Source: Sarocladium kiliense (lineage: Eukaryota > Ascomycota > Sordariomycetes > Hypocreales > Sarocladiaceae). From it: a DNA stretch of 64,000 nt. Of this stretch, positions 12,239-25,115 are shown in pieces. The notes beneath the pieces are model-generated. The model ran no database searches, was not told the DNA's origin, and saw only the letters and a program-made list of their open reading frames with translations. Positions within the stretch are counted from its first letter, which is position 1, and the number at the start of each line of letters is the position of its first letter. The stretch is from NCBI GenBank assembly GCA_030734395.1, contig JAUZTG010000029.1:5332001-5396000 (forward strand). The letters are read 5' to 3'. The translations under genes and the position numbers were made by a program.

Positions 12239-13466
12239 ATGGCTGCGCGGCTGTCAATATGGAGCACCTGCCGCGCTCTCGCCGTGCGCTCTCGGCCCAT
12301 TATCGTCTCTAGATCAAAGCCCTTCGGAAACGTGGTCGCGTCTACGAGATGGTATGCCGATGAGTCGGATGGTGGAAAGTTGCCGCCGAAAACGACACCA
12401 GAGTCAAAGCAGACCTCGTCATCACAGACGGTACCGCCATCAGAGCAAGGGAGCTTGGAGCCAGCGGAGCAGCCGGCTGCACGTGCGGCGGCAGAAGCAG
12501 CCGAAGCAGTATGGACTCGCCCTTTTCCATTGGCTTGATGTAGGATATCCTTTCTAATACTCAATAGGAATATAACTCCCCGATCGATGCGCTAGGCGAT
12601 GAAGCTCTCGAGAGCCTGCTCTACGGCACCCGAGCCCCTGCGAAGGACACAGACCCTGGCTTGACAAAGGCACAGGAGGAGTCTCTTTATCAAGAGGGCA
12701 CGATCCCGACACCTGAGGAGGCTGAGGCTAAGTTCGGACATGAGGTTCAGCTTCAGGAGGCGGTCGAACATGCCGTTGCCGAGAACGCTGCTCCAGCTCT
12801 CTCAGAGCAGTCCATGGAGCAGACTGGTTTCAAGTTCGCACCACCTCAGCCGCTTGGAGGAGAGGGTTACCACCTCAAGAGAAGGTATCACCCTGTTCTG
12901 GAGCAGATTACCCGGCTTCTGATGAGGGATGGAAAGCTTAGCGTTGCACAAAGGGTGAGTCAATTGTCTTCGAATTTCGAAGCACAGCGGACAGCCTACT
13001 AACGATGTCGCTCTAGAACATGGCAATGGTCATGAACTTCCTTCGCACATCCCCCGAGCCGACCTACAGCCCCAAGTTCCCCCTTCTACCGGGCACACCC
13101 CCCGCCTCACATCTGCCTCTCAACCCCATCCTCTACCTCACCATCGCCATCGACTCCGTCGCACCCCTCATGCGCATCCGCAACGTCGCCGGTGGAGCAG
13201 GTGGTGGTCGCGCCCTCGAAGTCCCCGTCCCGCTCGCCCTCCGCCAACGTCGTCGCGTAGCCTTCATGTGGATCATGGACGTCGTTGAGAAGAAGCCTTC
13301 CAAAGGCAGTGGCCGCAAGCAGTTCCCTCACAGGTTGGCGGAGGAGATCATCGCGGTGGTTGAGGGCAGGTCAGCGGTGTGGGAGAGGAGAAGACAGGTT
13401 CACAAGCTTGGAACGGCGGCTCGTGCGAACTTGAACAAGAAGACCAGGGTCAAGAAGAGGAAGTAA
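12239..13466 (+). CDS. RSM7: Mitochondrial small ribosomal subunit protein uS7m
   Basis: Structural protein of the mitochondrial ribosome small subunit head; bacterial S7 nucleates 16S-type rRNA 3' domain assembly and contacts the E site. Exons 12239-12508, 12568-12954 and 13017-13466 join in phase 0 to give 368 residues. The N-terminus (MAARLSIWSTCRALAVRS.., Arg-rich, no acids) is a mitochondrial presequence. An acidic, Ala/Glu-rich stretch (about 60-170) precedes the S7 domain. The S7 domain begins near RRYHPVLEQITRLLMRDGK and shows NMAMVMNFL, the hydrophobic core around the middle, RNVAGGAGGGRALEVPVPLALRQRRR (the conserved basic RNA-binding loop, shown here as one motif region) and the C-terminal RLAEEIIAV helix, ending in a basic tail. 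Intron 2 has a perfect ACTAAC branch site. It is longer than bacterial S7, as usual for fungi. Confidence 0.93.
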
Positions 13467-14529
13467 ATGATGAGCGCATGCTGGTGCTGAGTGTGCGTGC
13501 GTAACGCCGGTGAGGTCGCGTGCACCTCTTGTATCATACAGAAATGTAACTACTATATGTTTGCTATAAAGCCACATGGGCAAATAGAATTTTCACATCC
13601 TCAGCGACCTATCATGCATGAGAAAGAAGAAGAAAAGTAGCAGAAGAAGATAGACGTTTGCGGTCATGTCGATAGCAGTAGCTTACCCTGCACATCCGAT
13701 CGTCTCGACGCCATCGCAGCCTTCGGAGTATTATGCGCTGATTCCACTCAAATCATGGCCACCGTTAAGCAGAGCTATTTAACTCACGATTAAAGTCAAA
13801 CTTGGACCCCACACCAGCGAATGGTAGTTCACAACGGACCGCCCAAAACAGCACCTCTGCTGCGCTACATGGATGCAACATGCACCCTCGCTCGGGGATG
13901 GTGCTCACAAAGTACCACTAGCGCAGGACATAGCGGGAACGGTACACGCAATTGATCAGGCGCGAACAGCAGCACAGCCCCTCCATCTTCCATCCATCAC
14001 CCTCCTCGGTTCCAGACCTCTAACCTCATTCCACCCTCCGCACTCAGCTCTCTTCCACCTGTCATCGTCACCTCCTCCTCCAACTGCCACGGACATTGCA
14101 ACTGCGTGATCCCTCTCCCGTCGAAGCGCATCTCAACTTCCACCTTCAATACTATTTTGACATTTACCTATCAACGGCTGGCCCCAGACCACACTCCCCC
14201 GCATCATCAGACCACCCCCAGCTTCGCTTCCGAAGCTTCACGCCACTCTCGCCTGGCCGCCCTTGCAGATCTGTCATTCCTCCCGACATGATCTTACCTT
14301 GACGTACGGCCCCAGGAGCTTCGTATATGTTTGAATGAGGAAGATGCTGTATTGTCCTCATCTACACTTTACTCAACCACACAGCGACATTCTCCCAGGT
14401 TAAGCAAGCAACGAACTTCCAGCCCGACTTTTACGAGCCCAACAAACACCGTGCGGATCCACGCAAATCTATCCCAATTCCTGAAACATTCTTATCTCTA
14501 CCTGCGCAATTGCGCACGCCACCGTCACT
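13467..14529. other. Intergenic and CT-rich leader region
   Basis: No coding region seen. From about 13970 the plus strand becomes C/T-rich up to the ATG at 14530, which suggests a long leader for the stress-protein gene. Confidence 0.5.
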
Positions 14530-16716
14530 ATGTCGCGAAAGAACGATCACCGGCCGATGAGCATTGATGCCGCTCTCGATATGGAGCGGCAGGAGGTCTT
14601 GGCTCTGCTCGAGAACAGGCCACAAGCCAACTCGCCAGAGCGTATGCGATCTTCCTCACCATACACCCCGCGTTCGCCAGTTCGCAGTATGCTTGATATC
14701 GACGAGGAGCCTGTGCCGGCGGCACCAGCATCACCCACGACAAGAACCACTCCCATCGCACAAGCTCCAGTTCGCAGCATGCTCACCTTTGATGCACCTG
14801 TCCCTGATAGAAGCAAGTCAAGAGGCAGCAGCCCTGTGTCGGCATATGCGACGAATAAGATGATCGCTACTTCTAGAAGCAAGTCTGATGCGAGCCAGCA
14901 TCCAGTTGAGTTTGGCCCTCGCGCATCGACCAGCAGCACCGGAGGAAATGATCCAACGTCAAGCTTTCAATTCGACATCTTGCCAGCTCCAACTGCAGGA
15001 CAGATGCCGAAACGCAACTCACAGGGACCTTGGAAGGGTAGCTCCCTAGGCGAGGCCCTCAGAAATCCTGATATGAGTGGAATTCAGTTACCTGGCGACC
15101 GAGGACGGAACCGATCTGTAGGCTCACGATTGAGCGGGAAGTCGACATCACCCCATGGACGGCTGGCGAATAGGTCACGCTCACCGGCTCCATACTCCCC
15201 ACAGCTCCCCAGCGGCAAGGCATATCTCAACGATGGTCAGGTCCTTGACATCAGCAGCGCATATCGGAGACTATCTGACGCGAATATTGCTCTCTCCGGT
15301 GGTAGCCTTTCACAGCTCCCTCCTCGCAAGCGATCTGACGAGCAGTCTGGCCGGCTAGCTAAGTCCTATATTGGCCCAGACGGCGAGCAACTCGACTCTA
15401 GTGAAGACGATGACGAAGACTACTCAACGGACGATGAGGAGCGAGGTAGGAAGAAGGCTCCACGATCGATCCACGGAGATGGTGGGGAGGACAAAGAGAA
15501 GCGCGATACTAGTACAACTTCAAATAAGCGGGAGACTAAGAGTCTTCTTGCAGCGGCCGAAGAAGAGCGTATGATCACCCTGCCTTGGCCTTTGCAGCTA
15601 CACCGACTGACCCTTACCTAGGTAAAACTATATCAGCTCAGACGACGTACAAATATCGATCTCTCATTCCTGAGCCCGAGATCAAGATCACGACGTCTTC
15701 AGGCGACACTGTGAAGACCACCAAGCATGCTGTTCATCCACACACGAGCTACGACCAAAACCCGAACTCGGCAACACCATCTGTCATGGATTCTGACGAG
15801 GAGGCCGATCTTGACGACATCAAAAAGGCGCAGAAGCTATCATTCTCGATGACCAACATCATCAGCACGCCAGAAGCGCACCGCGCCATCCGTATCATCA
15901 ATCGTGGTGCCTACACCAAGATTGCCAGCCAGGGTGATGAGAGACAGCGCAAGTATCTTGTCGCTACGGATCTTAGTGACGAGTCAACGCATGCCCTCGA
16001 ATGGGCGATCGGAACTGTGCTTCGTGATGGTGATACATTGATTGCTATCTACTGTGTCGACGAGGAAACTAGCATCACCACCGACGACGCTGTGCCCGAC
16101 GAGCAAAAGGCCATGAAGGAGCAGGCCGCGGCCATCAACACCATGGCATCGAGCAAGTCTATGCCTTCGATGAGTCACGTACACGACTTCCGTCGGGGTT
16201 CCGTCTTCCCATCCTTCCGCGACTCTACTGGCACGCCAGGCACTTCCCCTGCGCCTAGTCCGCGCGGTGAAAGATCTAAGCATGAGCTGGAGAGGCGCCG
16301 CGCCGTTGAGGATATCACGAATAGGGTATTGCGCTTGCTACGCAAGACACAGCTCCAGGTCCGTGTGATTGTCGAGGTTCTGCATTGCAAGAACCCAAAG
16401 CATCTCATCACAGAGGTGATTGACCTCGTGGATCCGACTTTGGTCGTCATCGGCAGCCGAGGTCGCAGTGCACTTAAGGGGTAAGTCGCAGTCTTCTTGA
16501 CCCTAGAATCTCCATTCTCCGTACTAATTTCGCCTGTGTAGTGTGATTCTGGGGTCGTTCTCAAACTACCTCGTCACTAAGAGTTCTGTGCCCGTCATGG
16601 TCGCCCGGAAGCGACTGCGGAAGCAGGGCAAGTACAAGCGGTCTGCAGTGGTGAAGCAGGTGAACAATTTGAGCAACCCTTCAGCACGCAGCCTGGTCAA
16701 CGCGAAGATTGACTAA
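14530..16716 (+). CDS. Universal stress protein (UspA) family protein with long disordered N-terminus
   Basis: Exons 14530-15568, 15622-16480 and 16542-16716 give 690 residues. Residues 1 to about 390 are Ser/Pro/Arg-rich and probably disordered, with repeated SPVRSML-type motifs (R-S-M-L near 55 and 85) and an acidic patch (DSSEDDDEDYSTDDEE). The Usp domain begins near RKYLVATDLSDESTHALEWAI and ends with the nucleotide-binding signature VVIGSRGRSALKG, then GVILGSFSNYLV and SVPVMVARKRL. It therefore keeps the G-x2-G-x9-G-S/N pattern seen in ATP-binding Usp members. An insertion of about 100 residues rich in Met/Ser/Pro splits the domain core. The C-terminus is basic. The family call is certain; function (signalling or stress survival) is not established. 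Phosphorylation of the many S-P sites is a guess. Confidence 0.9.
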
Positions 16717-17672
16717 GCCAAACAATTTTGCTTGCTTGCGGTTGTGTTGGTTGGGAAAGCGATTCGGAGCTTTCCTGGTGCAGCTCGAGGACTCGACAGA
16801 CGTTAGGGGTTCGGAGCTTTTGCTTATGTGATGCGGTTGGGCTGTTGAGGTAGCGAATGGTCGGCATTTGATTTAGATGTACGTACTCAGCGGGCAATAC
16901 AGAAGCATGACAACGCGGACACCAGAGCGATGACATCCGACCGCAAGTTGACTATCGAGAGGCACGTGGCCGTTCGGCAGACCAAGGCATCATCAACCTG
17001 CCATGCCTGAGCATCGAAGACTGGCCCGTGATTACCTTGCTGGGCCCCAGAAACAACGTCGTGACCCTCGCATGAACTGATGAGAACAATGGGTCACTCA
17101 TCATAATTTCCCGAGACTTTCCAAACTGGTCGCGCTTTTGTTCTGCCAAACGGCCAAACACAACCCTGCTTGGTAGTCCCTAGTACCCGTACTTCGTACC
17201 GAGACACGATCATCACATGCGGATGAGGCATCACCAATGGCCGTTGGCATTGCTGGGTGGAGGCGAAGCCTACGGCAGAGGTCATTGCTGGCGATAAGGA
17301 GAAGAGCTGTGCTACGATTTCGGGCAACAAGTTCAGGAGTGTTCACCTTTTGCCTACACTCCAGGGATAGACGGATAAGCGTCCAATTGGGACACTCTGG
17401 GTATGGACAATGGCAGCCTATAAGGACAACACCAAACATGCCAGACCCAATGAAGAGTTCAATGAGGAGTTATCAGCGTACATGAATCCCAAAGCCTCCA
17501 GATGGGGTTTTATTTTGCTTGCCTTGCTGTTCTAGGTCTTTGCGTGAAGGTCTAGAATCGCTGTGTAAGTAACATGGCACTGGTTTTGAGGTAGAACAGT
17601 GTACAAAAGTTATCGTTCGAATGAGTCATCATAATTCAAGACTATGCAATAGCATATGGAAACTCAAAAGCG
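16717..17672. other. Convergent intergenic region
   Basis: Lies between the 3' ends of the stress-protein gene (plus) and the ankyrin NLR (minus). I see no gene. A TTCGGAGCTTT motif occurs twice within 60 bases (near 16765 and 16808). Open frames here are short and antisense to each other. Confidence 0.5.
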
Positions 17673-20600
17673 CTAGAAGTGAGTATGCCAGGGATCTGGT
17701 GGCCTGCCGTGTGAGTCCATAACGAAGCGGCCCCTTGCGAACCAGGGAGTGTATGCATCCGGCACCCGTCCGCCTCGGTCACCAGCCAGGCTCCAAAAAG
17801 CGTCCAGAAACTCAATGTACTCCCATCCCTCGACTGCCCTCCACGTGTCCTCCACATACTTCCACACCTTCTCCATCGGCACCATGTCATCTGCGCCCTT
17901 GTTTACTCTCTGAGATGTAACATCGATCCCAAGCACTGCTGTGGTCAGCGCGACGGGCTTGATACAGATGGAGATATTCCAGACAAGGCGAGCTAGCCGC
18001 TCGTTTGCCTGGTGCCTGCCTTCAACTACTGTCCCATCCTTTCGCTTGTACCCATACTCCGCCTTGACATCATCCAACCAAGCCTTGGCGCTTGTGTGCA
18101 GTTTTCTCATCTCGTTCCGTTCAACAAGCTCGTCAAGTCTGAGCCATTTGCTGAAACGTGGCTTTTTTCTTCTTAGTCGCTGCTGGACCGGCGTTCTGTA
18201 CTCTCTGCGGCGTTCTGTAGCCCCTGTAGTCGCTAGGCGGCGGAAGGCCACAGTCAAGAACTGATGCGACGCATGCTTTGGTTCCAGGTAACTGCCCTTG
18301 ACAAACAGGGCAAAACAGGGTTCGCAGAGTCTGAATTCAGAACATTGCCGACATATCATCAGGCTGCGGTTGACCAAATGACCGTCGCACCTGGTGCAGA
18401 CTAGTTCGGCGTGCCGCTCCGTAGACATGGCAAACATTTCCAGCCAGTGAAAGGCTGCAATTGCGAGCCGATCATTGTCCAAGTCCACTATACAATCCAT
18501 CAAGATTTCTAGAGATCCACTGGAAGCAAAGGCATTTATGGTCTTCCTTCTCTCAAGCTTCGACATGCATGAAGCCAGAGCATGGTGTAACCAGTCGACC
18601 TGCAATGTCATGTCGCAGAATCTGCTTCCAACCCTCCTTGCAACTGCGTCAAGGCCGAGATGATTTCGAGCTTTGACGAGGATATCAACGTTCTCAGGCT
18701 TTGAGAGAATGCTGCCCGCACCTGTAGCAATCAGGAGTGAGCTTATCATGAGTTGGTTTCCCGTAGAACAGGCTATGTGAAGCAGTGTATCATCGGCAAT
18801 GATGCCGTCCGAGTCGACACTCTTAGGGGAGGCCAGCAGAGCCTCTACGATTTCTAAACTTCCATAACGCACAGCGGAGCGTATGGGAGTCTCTTTGGAC
18901 TCTGTGTAGCGTCCAGTGACTTCGGCGGTAACCATGGGCAGAGCCACCAGCCCTTCATCAACCGACCGGGTCGACTCCGATGCTTCTTCTTCACAATCCT
19001 TAGGGAGGACTATGACATCCTTGCCCAAAATTGATGTAAGCCAGAACTTACCACCTGAGTCGGCCCCGTTTTCAACAAGGAGTTGGACTATGTCAAAGCG
19101 ATGGTGTGAAACCGCGAAAGCGAGGGAAGCATCCAGAAAGCACTGTGGAATGTTCCGTGAGCTGTGTAGCAATGCTTTGGCAAGCCTCAACGAGCCAGGA
19201 AACCTCGATCTGATGCATGAGCCAAGCGCCGTATGTTCGACAAGGTCCCCTGGCTTGGCGAAGGTTGGCTGCGCTCCTCTACTTAGGAGAAGTAGTGCTG
19301 CCGCACGTTTGCCACATGAGCAAGCGTGGGCCAGAGCAGTGGTTTGACCGATAGCCGATGCACGTAGTTCAGGATCATTTACATCTCCTCGAACATCTAT
19401 CCAGAGCGTCCAGTCTGGATGGTCAAGAAGGTAGCGCAATGACCAGACTTTGTCGCATTGAGCGGCAGCTAAGAGCAAAGGAATATTATGCGGAGTCGGA
19501 GTCATGTTACATCCATGCTTTATCAATTGAAAAGCACACTGCTTGTAACCTCGTGCAAAGGCTAGGTGTAGGGCAGAGATTCCACAAGAGTGACTGGTGC
19601 TTGTTCCGTCAAGGTTCATGGATGATGTACTGGCGATCAAAAGCTCTAGAACTTCCAGATTGTTGCCATGCACGGCATGCCGAAGGGGGCATTGGTAGGT
19701 GTTGTGCAGAGGAACTCTAGCGCCGTGTGTCAGCAGCAATCGCACCATGTAACTAGAATTATCCCGAGCGTTCACAGCTTGCCAAAGGAGATGTCCATTG
19801 TCGAGGTTCACATCAGCGCCCCTGGCAATCAGCAACTCTGCTGCCTCTCGGTGGCCATGGTGGATTGCGCTGGCTAAAGCAGACTGTGTTCTTCTGTGCA
19901 CGTAGTTGATAGCCGGTGCGAAATGTGAGTCTAGCAGCCGCTCTATGATAGCAGTGTAGCCTCTTGAGGCAGCTATGTCAAGTGGCCCGAAAGTTCCCCA
20001 GGATTCATTGATGCAAGGTTTGGCACCAGCGTCAAGCAGCATGTCGACCATAGGCAACGCCGAGTCAAGCTCTAAATTGCAAGCAAGGGAAAGCGGTGTG
20101 GTGCCACTGATATCGAATCGGTTGACACTGCACCCGTGATCGATGAGTATCTTCGCATGGGACAGCTTATCGTAGAGAATTGCCACATCGAGTGGCAGTC
20201 GGCCAAAGGCGTTTGGGATATCAGAGGGAGCTCCAGCTGACAACAGTGTGTGAAGTATGTCAGGGGTACCGCGACAAGCTGCGAAGTGTAGGATGGTCTC
20301 TCCGTCGGGCTCTGCGATGATGTCAAGCTCCGCAGCGGACAGCTTTTCGGGCCCTAACTGCTCAATGATGGCCCAGATGTAGTCAAGCCGTTCTAAAGCG
20401 ATAGCTAGTAATAGTGCAGAGTAGCCATGATGGCTCCCTGACGAAGAGAGGTCGCTGCGAGATAGGAGCCAGTAAACAGAAGAGTCGAGGCCCCGGCGAA
20501 TCGCTTCATGTAAGACCGACTGGTAGCCTCCTTGACAGCAGGGCACCAAAGGGACATGCCCCTCTCGAGCCCCATACTCAGTTAAAAGCGCTACATGCCC

Positions 20601-23600
20601 TGCGTAGCCTCTTAAGAGACTGTCCCGCAACGCAAATCCCAGCCTCCGCATCAATATGCCATCGATCTGTGACGCGTCTATCTCATTCCAAAAGGGGTTG
20701 GATTCGACATTCTTTTTCCGCCCAAGGATGTATTCTGGGGACGAAAGTCGTTCGAGTAATAAGCGTAGGATATCAGTTTGATATAGGGCCGCAGCGTGCG
20801 CTACCATACAGAAACCATCGCTTGAGATAATGAGGGGGTCCGCACCCCATTGTAGAAGTAAGTCGACAGCTTCCCTATTCTCACGGATCACCGCTAATGC
20901 AAGTGGAGTTAATCCGGTGTGGCTCCGAGGATCAATATCCTCATTCTGTCTCCTGTATAGCCACGCAAACTCTGGGTTGAAGCCCGAGGCACTCTCAGCA
21001 AAGGCGTGGAGGAGAGTTTGGCCCGTAGTATGGACCTCGCCCCCTGACTCGAAAAGCACCAATCGGTCGGAGACTCCTTTGTTGCGGAATCTCGTCCATG
21101 TGCGATCCCAATAGCCCAGCAAACTGTTTGCTAATGAGGGACCTCGCACATCCGTTTGACGAAGAAGGTTCGTAAGCCCGTGAAAGGCCATTAGGCTGAG
21201 GAAAGATGTCCATATCCCCGTAGTGCCTCGGGAGAACAAACGTTCTTCCCATTCGAGAAATAATAAATCGCGAGACGCGAAGCGAGTGATTAGATGAATA
21301 GACGAGTTTATGCGGCTCTTGCAGAGACGACCATGGTGGAACATCCAGCTTGCGTACAATAGAAAGGGATTACCAGAGAGAAGCTCGCGTCTCGCTCTCA
21401 TGAGCTCTTCTCCTGTTAACGATACAAGCTTAAAGTCAGTCTGCTCCGCCGTCCGCATGACACATTGAAGTGATGTGTGAAACACCAGACTGTGCCCCCT
21501 CTCTGGGTCACGGCGAGCGATCAGATACTCTCGAAGTGAGTGATGTATGAGTGAGACCTCTCCTTGTGCGCCAATGCGGATAAGTTTGGTCGACATTCGC
21601 GTGATAGCATTTTCAAACTCTTCGTAGGTAATGTGTCTGTCCAATGAAACAGCCACAGCGCCCCCTAGCCCAAGCTTCGTAAGCGGCTTTACAGACCACA
21701 AAATAAACTCTAGAAGGTTAGAACAAAGGCTGTTATTGGTAGGAACGAGTTCAAGAAGCGCTTGTTCGTAGTACTTCTCCATACTTCGAGGGCATTGATT
21801 GAAGATGGCCATGATCCCGGCTAGGCTGGTATCTTCAAGTTTCTCCAGCTGCGCGAGAACACTCACTGCCCAGAGGAAGGAATTACCGGCCAGCTTAATG
21901 ATATGCGCCTCAACCGAGGATCTATTCTCATGGAGGTTCAACTGCCCGATCCTGTCGCGCACAAAAGTTGCGATGTCAGCATTGACATGTTTGTCAGAGA
22001 TCCTGATATGCAAATCACCAGCCATGGGCCTGATGGAGGGGGATGGTCGGCTGAGGACCGCCATCTTCACACTTCTTGCTGTTTGCCCGAAGTGCTGTGT
22101 TGTAGCGCGGAGCATTCGACGGATTGCAGGTAGAAACACGCTGACAAATGCCGGATCGCACTCATCCAAGCCATCCACGATCAAGAATATCTTGCCACCA
22201 GACTTATCCTTGGCAATTCTGTCGAGTATGTCCATCAAGGCGAAGAAGGTTAAGCTGCCTGATAGAGTCTCCAGGGTCTGGTATTCGTTGACATGGCGAT
22301 ACATTTCAGGAGAACGCCGGACCAACTCCTTGACGAAGTAATCCACAATTGGAGATTCATGACCACGGATCCGAGCGCTGTTGCAAAAGAATGCAAGAAC
22401 CATATCGGAGTCTTCCCTGAAAGCGGTGATGTGCTCACGTATTTGTTTCGCTAAAGAGGACTTGCCACAACCAGAGTCGCCGGTGATGAGAAGGAGTCTG
22501 CTTTTAGGGTCCTGTAGCCAGCCATCACGGAAAGTAGGATGATGTTCGATCCACGAGCAGGTCCCTAGAGTTGCGCTCGGTACAGATCCTCCAAGATTAG
22601 CATCGGTAAATCCAACAAGCGAAGAAAGAAAAGCTGATCGAGAGCTTTCATAGACTAGCAAGGCTTATCAGAGACCGTAAATACGTATCCGGTGGAATCA
22701 AGTACCTAAATGATCAGTCGAATCAAGTTTAGCTGTACTTGTCTTCGAAGCTACTCAGCAATGAGTGACATGTTATTGGGGTAGCACGAGTGCTCTACTC
22801 AGGGCGTGTGTTCCATACAGTCAAGCCTTAATGAGGAGAATAAGTCGTTCCGCTCGATAGCAGCTTGCGTACTGACTGTATGCATGTTAGTCGCGTTCCA
22901 TAGACATCAACTGGCCTCAAACTACTGACTATTGTGTGTGATATTATAGCTGATGCTGTCCACGTGAACCGAACTCGAGTCCATAGCGAGGACACCTTGA
23001 CGTACTCCTATGTCAGTAGGAGCGTTTCCTCGGGTGTTGCAATTCGCCACCTGGAGGGCTTCAGAATCGGGGTTGATATTGGTAGCTGCGAACATTAGTA
23101 GCTGCCCACGTGATGAATCAAGTGCATTCACAACTTGAAGGACTCATCAGAATACCTTTGTTGAAAACAGTGTCGCTGGTCACTATAGACTGGTGTAAGT
23201 AATTGTTGAATAAACCGGTATATAGCTGTCCGTAGGCAGACTAACGATCATAGGAGGGGAGATCGTGCCGGGCAATGATGGATGAGCGATCCTGTTGTCC
23301 TTGATTCTCCGGCGGAGCCCGGCTAATGTCCTTTTCGATCAATTTCATGATGCGTGGTAAGAACACATCCTGAAACCGGGGGTCGTAGGGCGACTCGAAG
23401 GCACATAGCTCGTGATGAGTGGCATGCATCGCGAAGTTGTGGGCACCGGCAACGTTCATACAAGCCGTAGACTTATTCACGACCTTGAACAAATTCAGTG
23501 TGATCTCGAGTGTAATATAGATCTTGTCTTACCAGACAGGGTTCTTGAAGAATATGAGTTCTCAGTTCTTCATAGAAGCAGATGATCTTAATATCCTTCC

Positions 23601-24421
23601 CGACATCAGCCATGAACAGTTTCTGTACATTTATGATGAACGGCGCCTGGCTTTCGAGCACACTTGGTTCGAGCGGAAGTAGATCCACTGATGTTATACT
23701 CTCGATATTATTAGCAAGTCGGCGCAAAACTGTTCGAGCTGCAGCTCGGCTGGGGAATTCATGTGGGGTTCCGAGGAACACTACGCTGGTCCTTTGAAGC
23801 AGCAGCCCTCGATATCGATCATTGCTTCTGGCGATCAAGAGCACCTATGATCACGAGAAATAATTAAGAACCTTGTCTAGAAGAAGAGTTAATTTACAGA
23901 GGACTCACCTTCTTGACGATGACGCCTCCAAGACTATGTGCAATGAATAAAAGCGGCCTTTCCTTAGCACCAAGTTTCAGTTCGGTATACAAGAGCTGGG
24001 GCAACAATGTCTTACCTTATGCTTTTGTCGTACATCTGCAAGGTGTTCTAACAGACTGTGGGCATGCTCGATCAAGATATCTTGGTTGGTACAGTGCGAC
24101 AAGTCTGCAGAATAACCGAATGTCATGATACGGGCCTGTTGGAGTATGTCTCCTAGGAAGGCTGGGTCGGCGATCCATGGCTGCGATGCGGTCGAGGACT
24201 TGTGCCACCAGGATTTTAGAGGATGGCCGCCCAAGTTATGAACGAAGCAAATGCTAGCGAAATGTCAAACGCGTTTGAGGTATGTGTTACGAGTAGAAAG
24301 GTACCTACTCAATCTCTCTGTCCTCATCACGGTGCTTCGGAAGGAGGACGTGGAGCCCAACGAGCGACGGCGCTTGGGATCTTGGCTGCGTGGTATGGGT
24401 CAGAAGAGCAATGCGCCACAT
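17673..24421 (-). CDS. NLR-like receptor: alpha/beta hydrolase - NACHT - ankyrin repeats - ZZ-like finger
   Basis: STAND-class receptor of the fungal NLR type. My model has exons 24421-24309, 24253-24016, 23962-23909, 23844-23533, 23483-23246, 23133-22930, 22875-22819 and 22654-17673, all phase-consistent, giving about 2,065 residues. Residues 1-320 form a SesB-like esterase/lipase: IDICFVHNLGGHPLKSWW, RIMTFGYSA, nucleophile elbow FIAHSLGGVIVKK, VVFLGTPH and a late HHELCAFESP histidine region. After a divergent linker comes the NACHT with P-loop GDSGCGKSS (about 464-472; bases 22455-22481) and Walker B IFLIVDGLDEC. About 18 degenerate ankyrin repeats follow. Near residues 1822-1870 a CxxC..CxxC..CxxC..HxxH finger resembles the ZZ type, and a ~200-residue tail closes the protein. 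The linker exons 5-7 are the weakest part. By family knowledge such proteins act in incompatibility and innate immunity: repeats sense, NACHT oligomerises, hydrolase executes. No stop or frameshift breaks the model. Confidence 0.85.
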
Positions 24422-25115
24422 CACAGATATCGGGTAGTCGTACAGTCATGATGCACTGCGGGGATGGTCACCCGGTGCGATAAGTCGGCGCGTCAAGTGG
24501 CAAGTGATAGGTTCGAGCCATCTGAGGGCCATGAAGACGTCGGAGGAAGAATCACTGCACCGACGCAGTAGACTCAACATTCGGGGCTGAGGCTCTGCAT
24601 AACAGAGCCGCGTCCAATCCGAAATGCCCTGCTGCACGCTGAGGGTGAGGCGCAGTGCAGCGCGTTGAGGAAGCTGGGGGACCAATCAGTCAGCATGCAG
24701 GCAGAGTGATGCCTGTTGGGAACAACTGTCACGTGAAGCCCCTCGTCTCAGCAAAATAAGATGAAGGAAGGTGCATGTAGGAGGCATCGGATGGGCTGAA
24801 GACTTGTCGTAAGGTTTCTGGAGAGAAGAAAGATAAGGCATTCTCCGTCGCAACATGAAATTTGCTACATCACATGTCGTATGCTCAAGTGCGTGCCCGG
24901 TCTGCCGCCATGCCTCTGGAAAAGCCGTGGAGAGCGCGATGCCCAACTAGGCATATGCTTATGCCGCTCCTTCAAGCGCAAGAAACCAAGGGGCATTTTG
25001 GAGACACGAGCCATTGGCGATTGACTCTCATTCACCTTTACACGCAATTGCAAAAGGGATTGACTGTTCTGGATAAGCACGATCGCCGCATACTGTATCA
25101 AAGAACGAAGGCCTC
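24422..25115. other. Divergent promoter region between NLR and alpha/beta hydrolase
   Basis: About 690 bases between two divergent starts. No coding frame is supported. It probably carries the promoters of both genes, but I recognise no specific operator. Confidence 0.5.

Noticed and set aside
22659..22661. Starting the ankyrin NLR at the beginning of the long frame
   Set aside because: That frame begins with TTG, not ATG, directly after a stop and within an acceptor-like TTGCTAG. It is an internal exon joined to upstream hydrolase exons.
24500..24530. A tRNA B-box-like GGTTCGAGCC sequence
   Set aside because: No matching A box or acceptor stem at the required distance; a full cloverleaf cannot be drawn. 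No tRNA or rRNA gene was found anywhere in the window.
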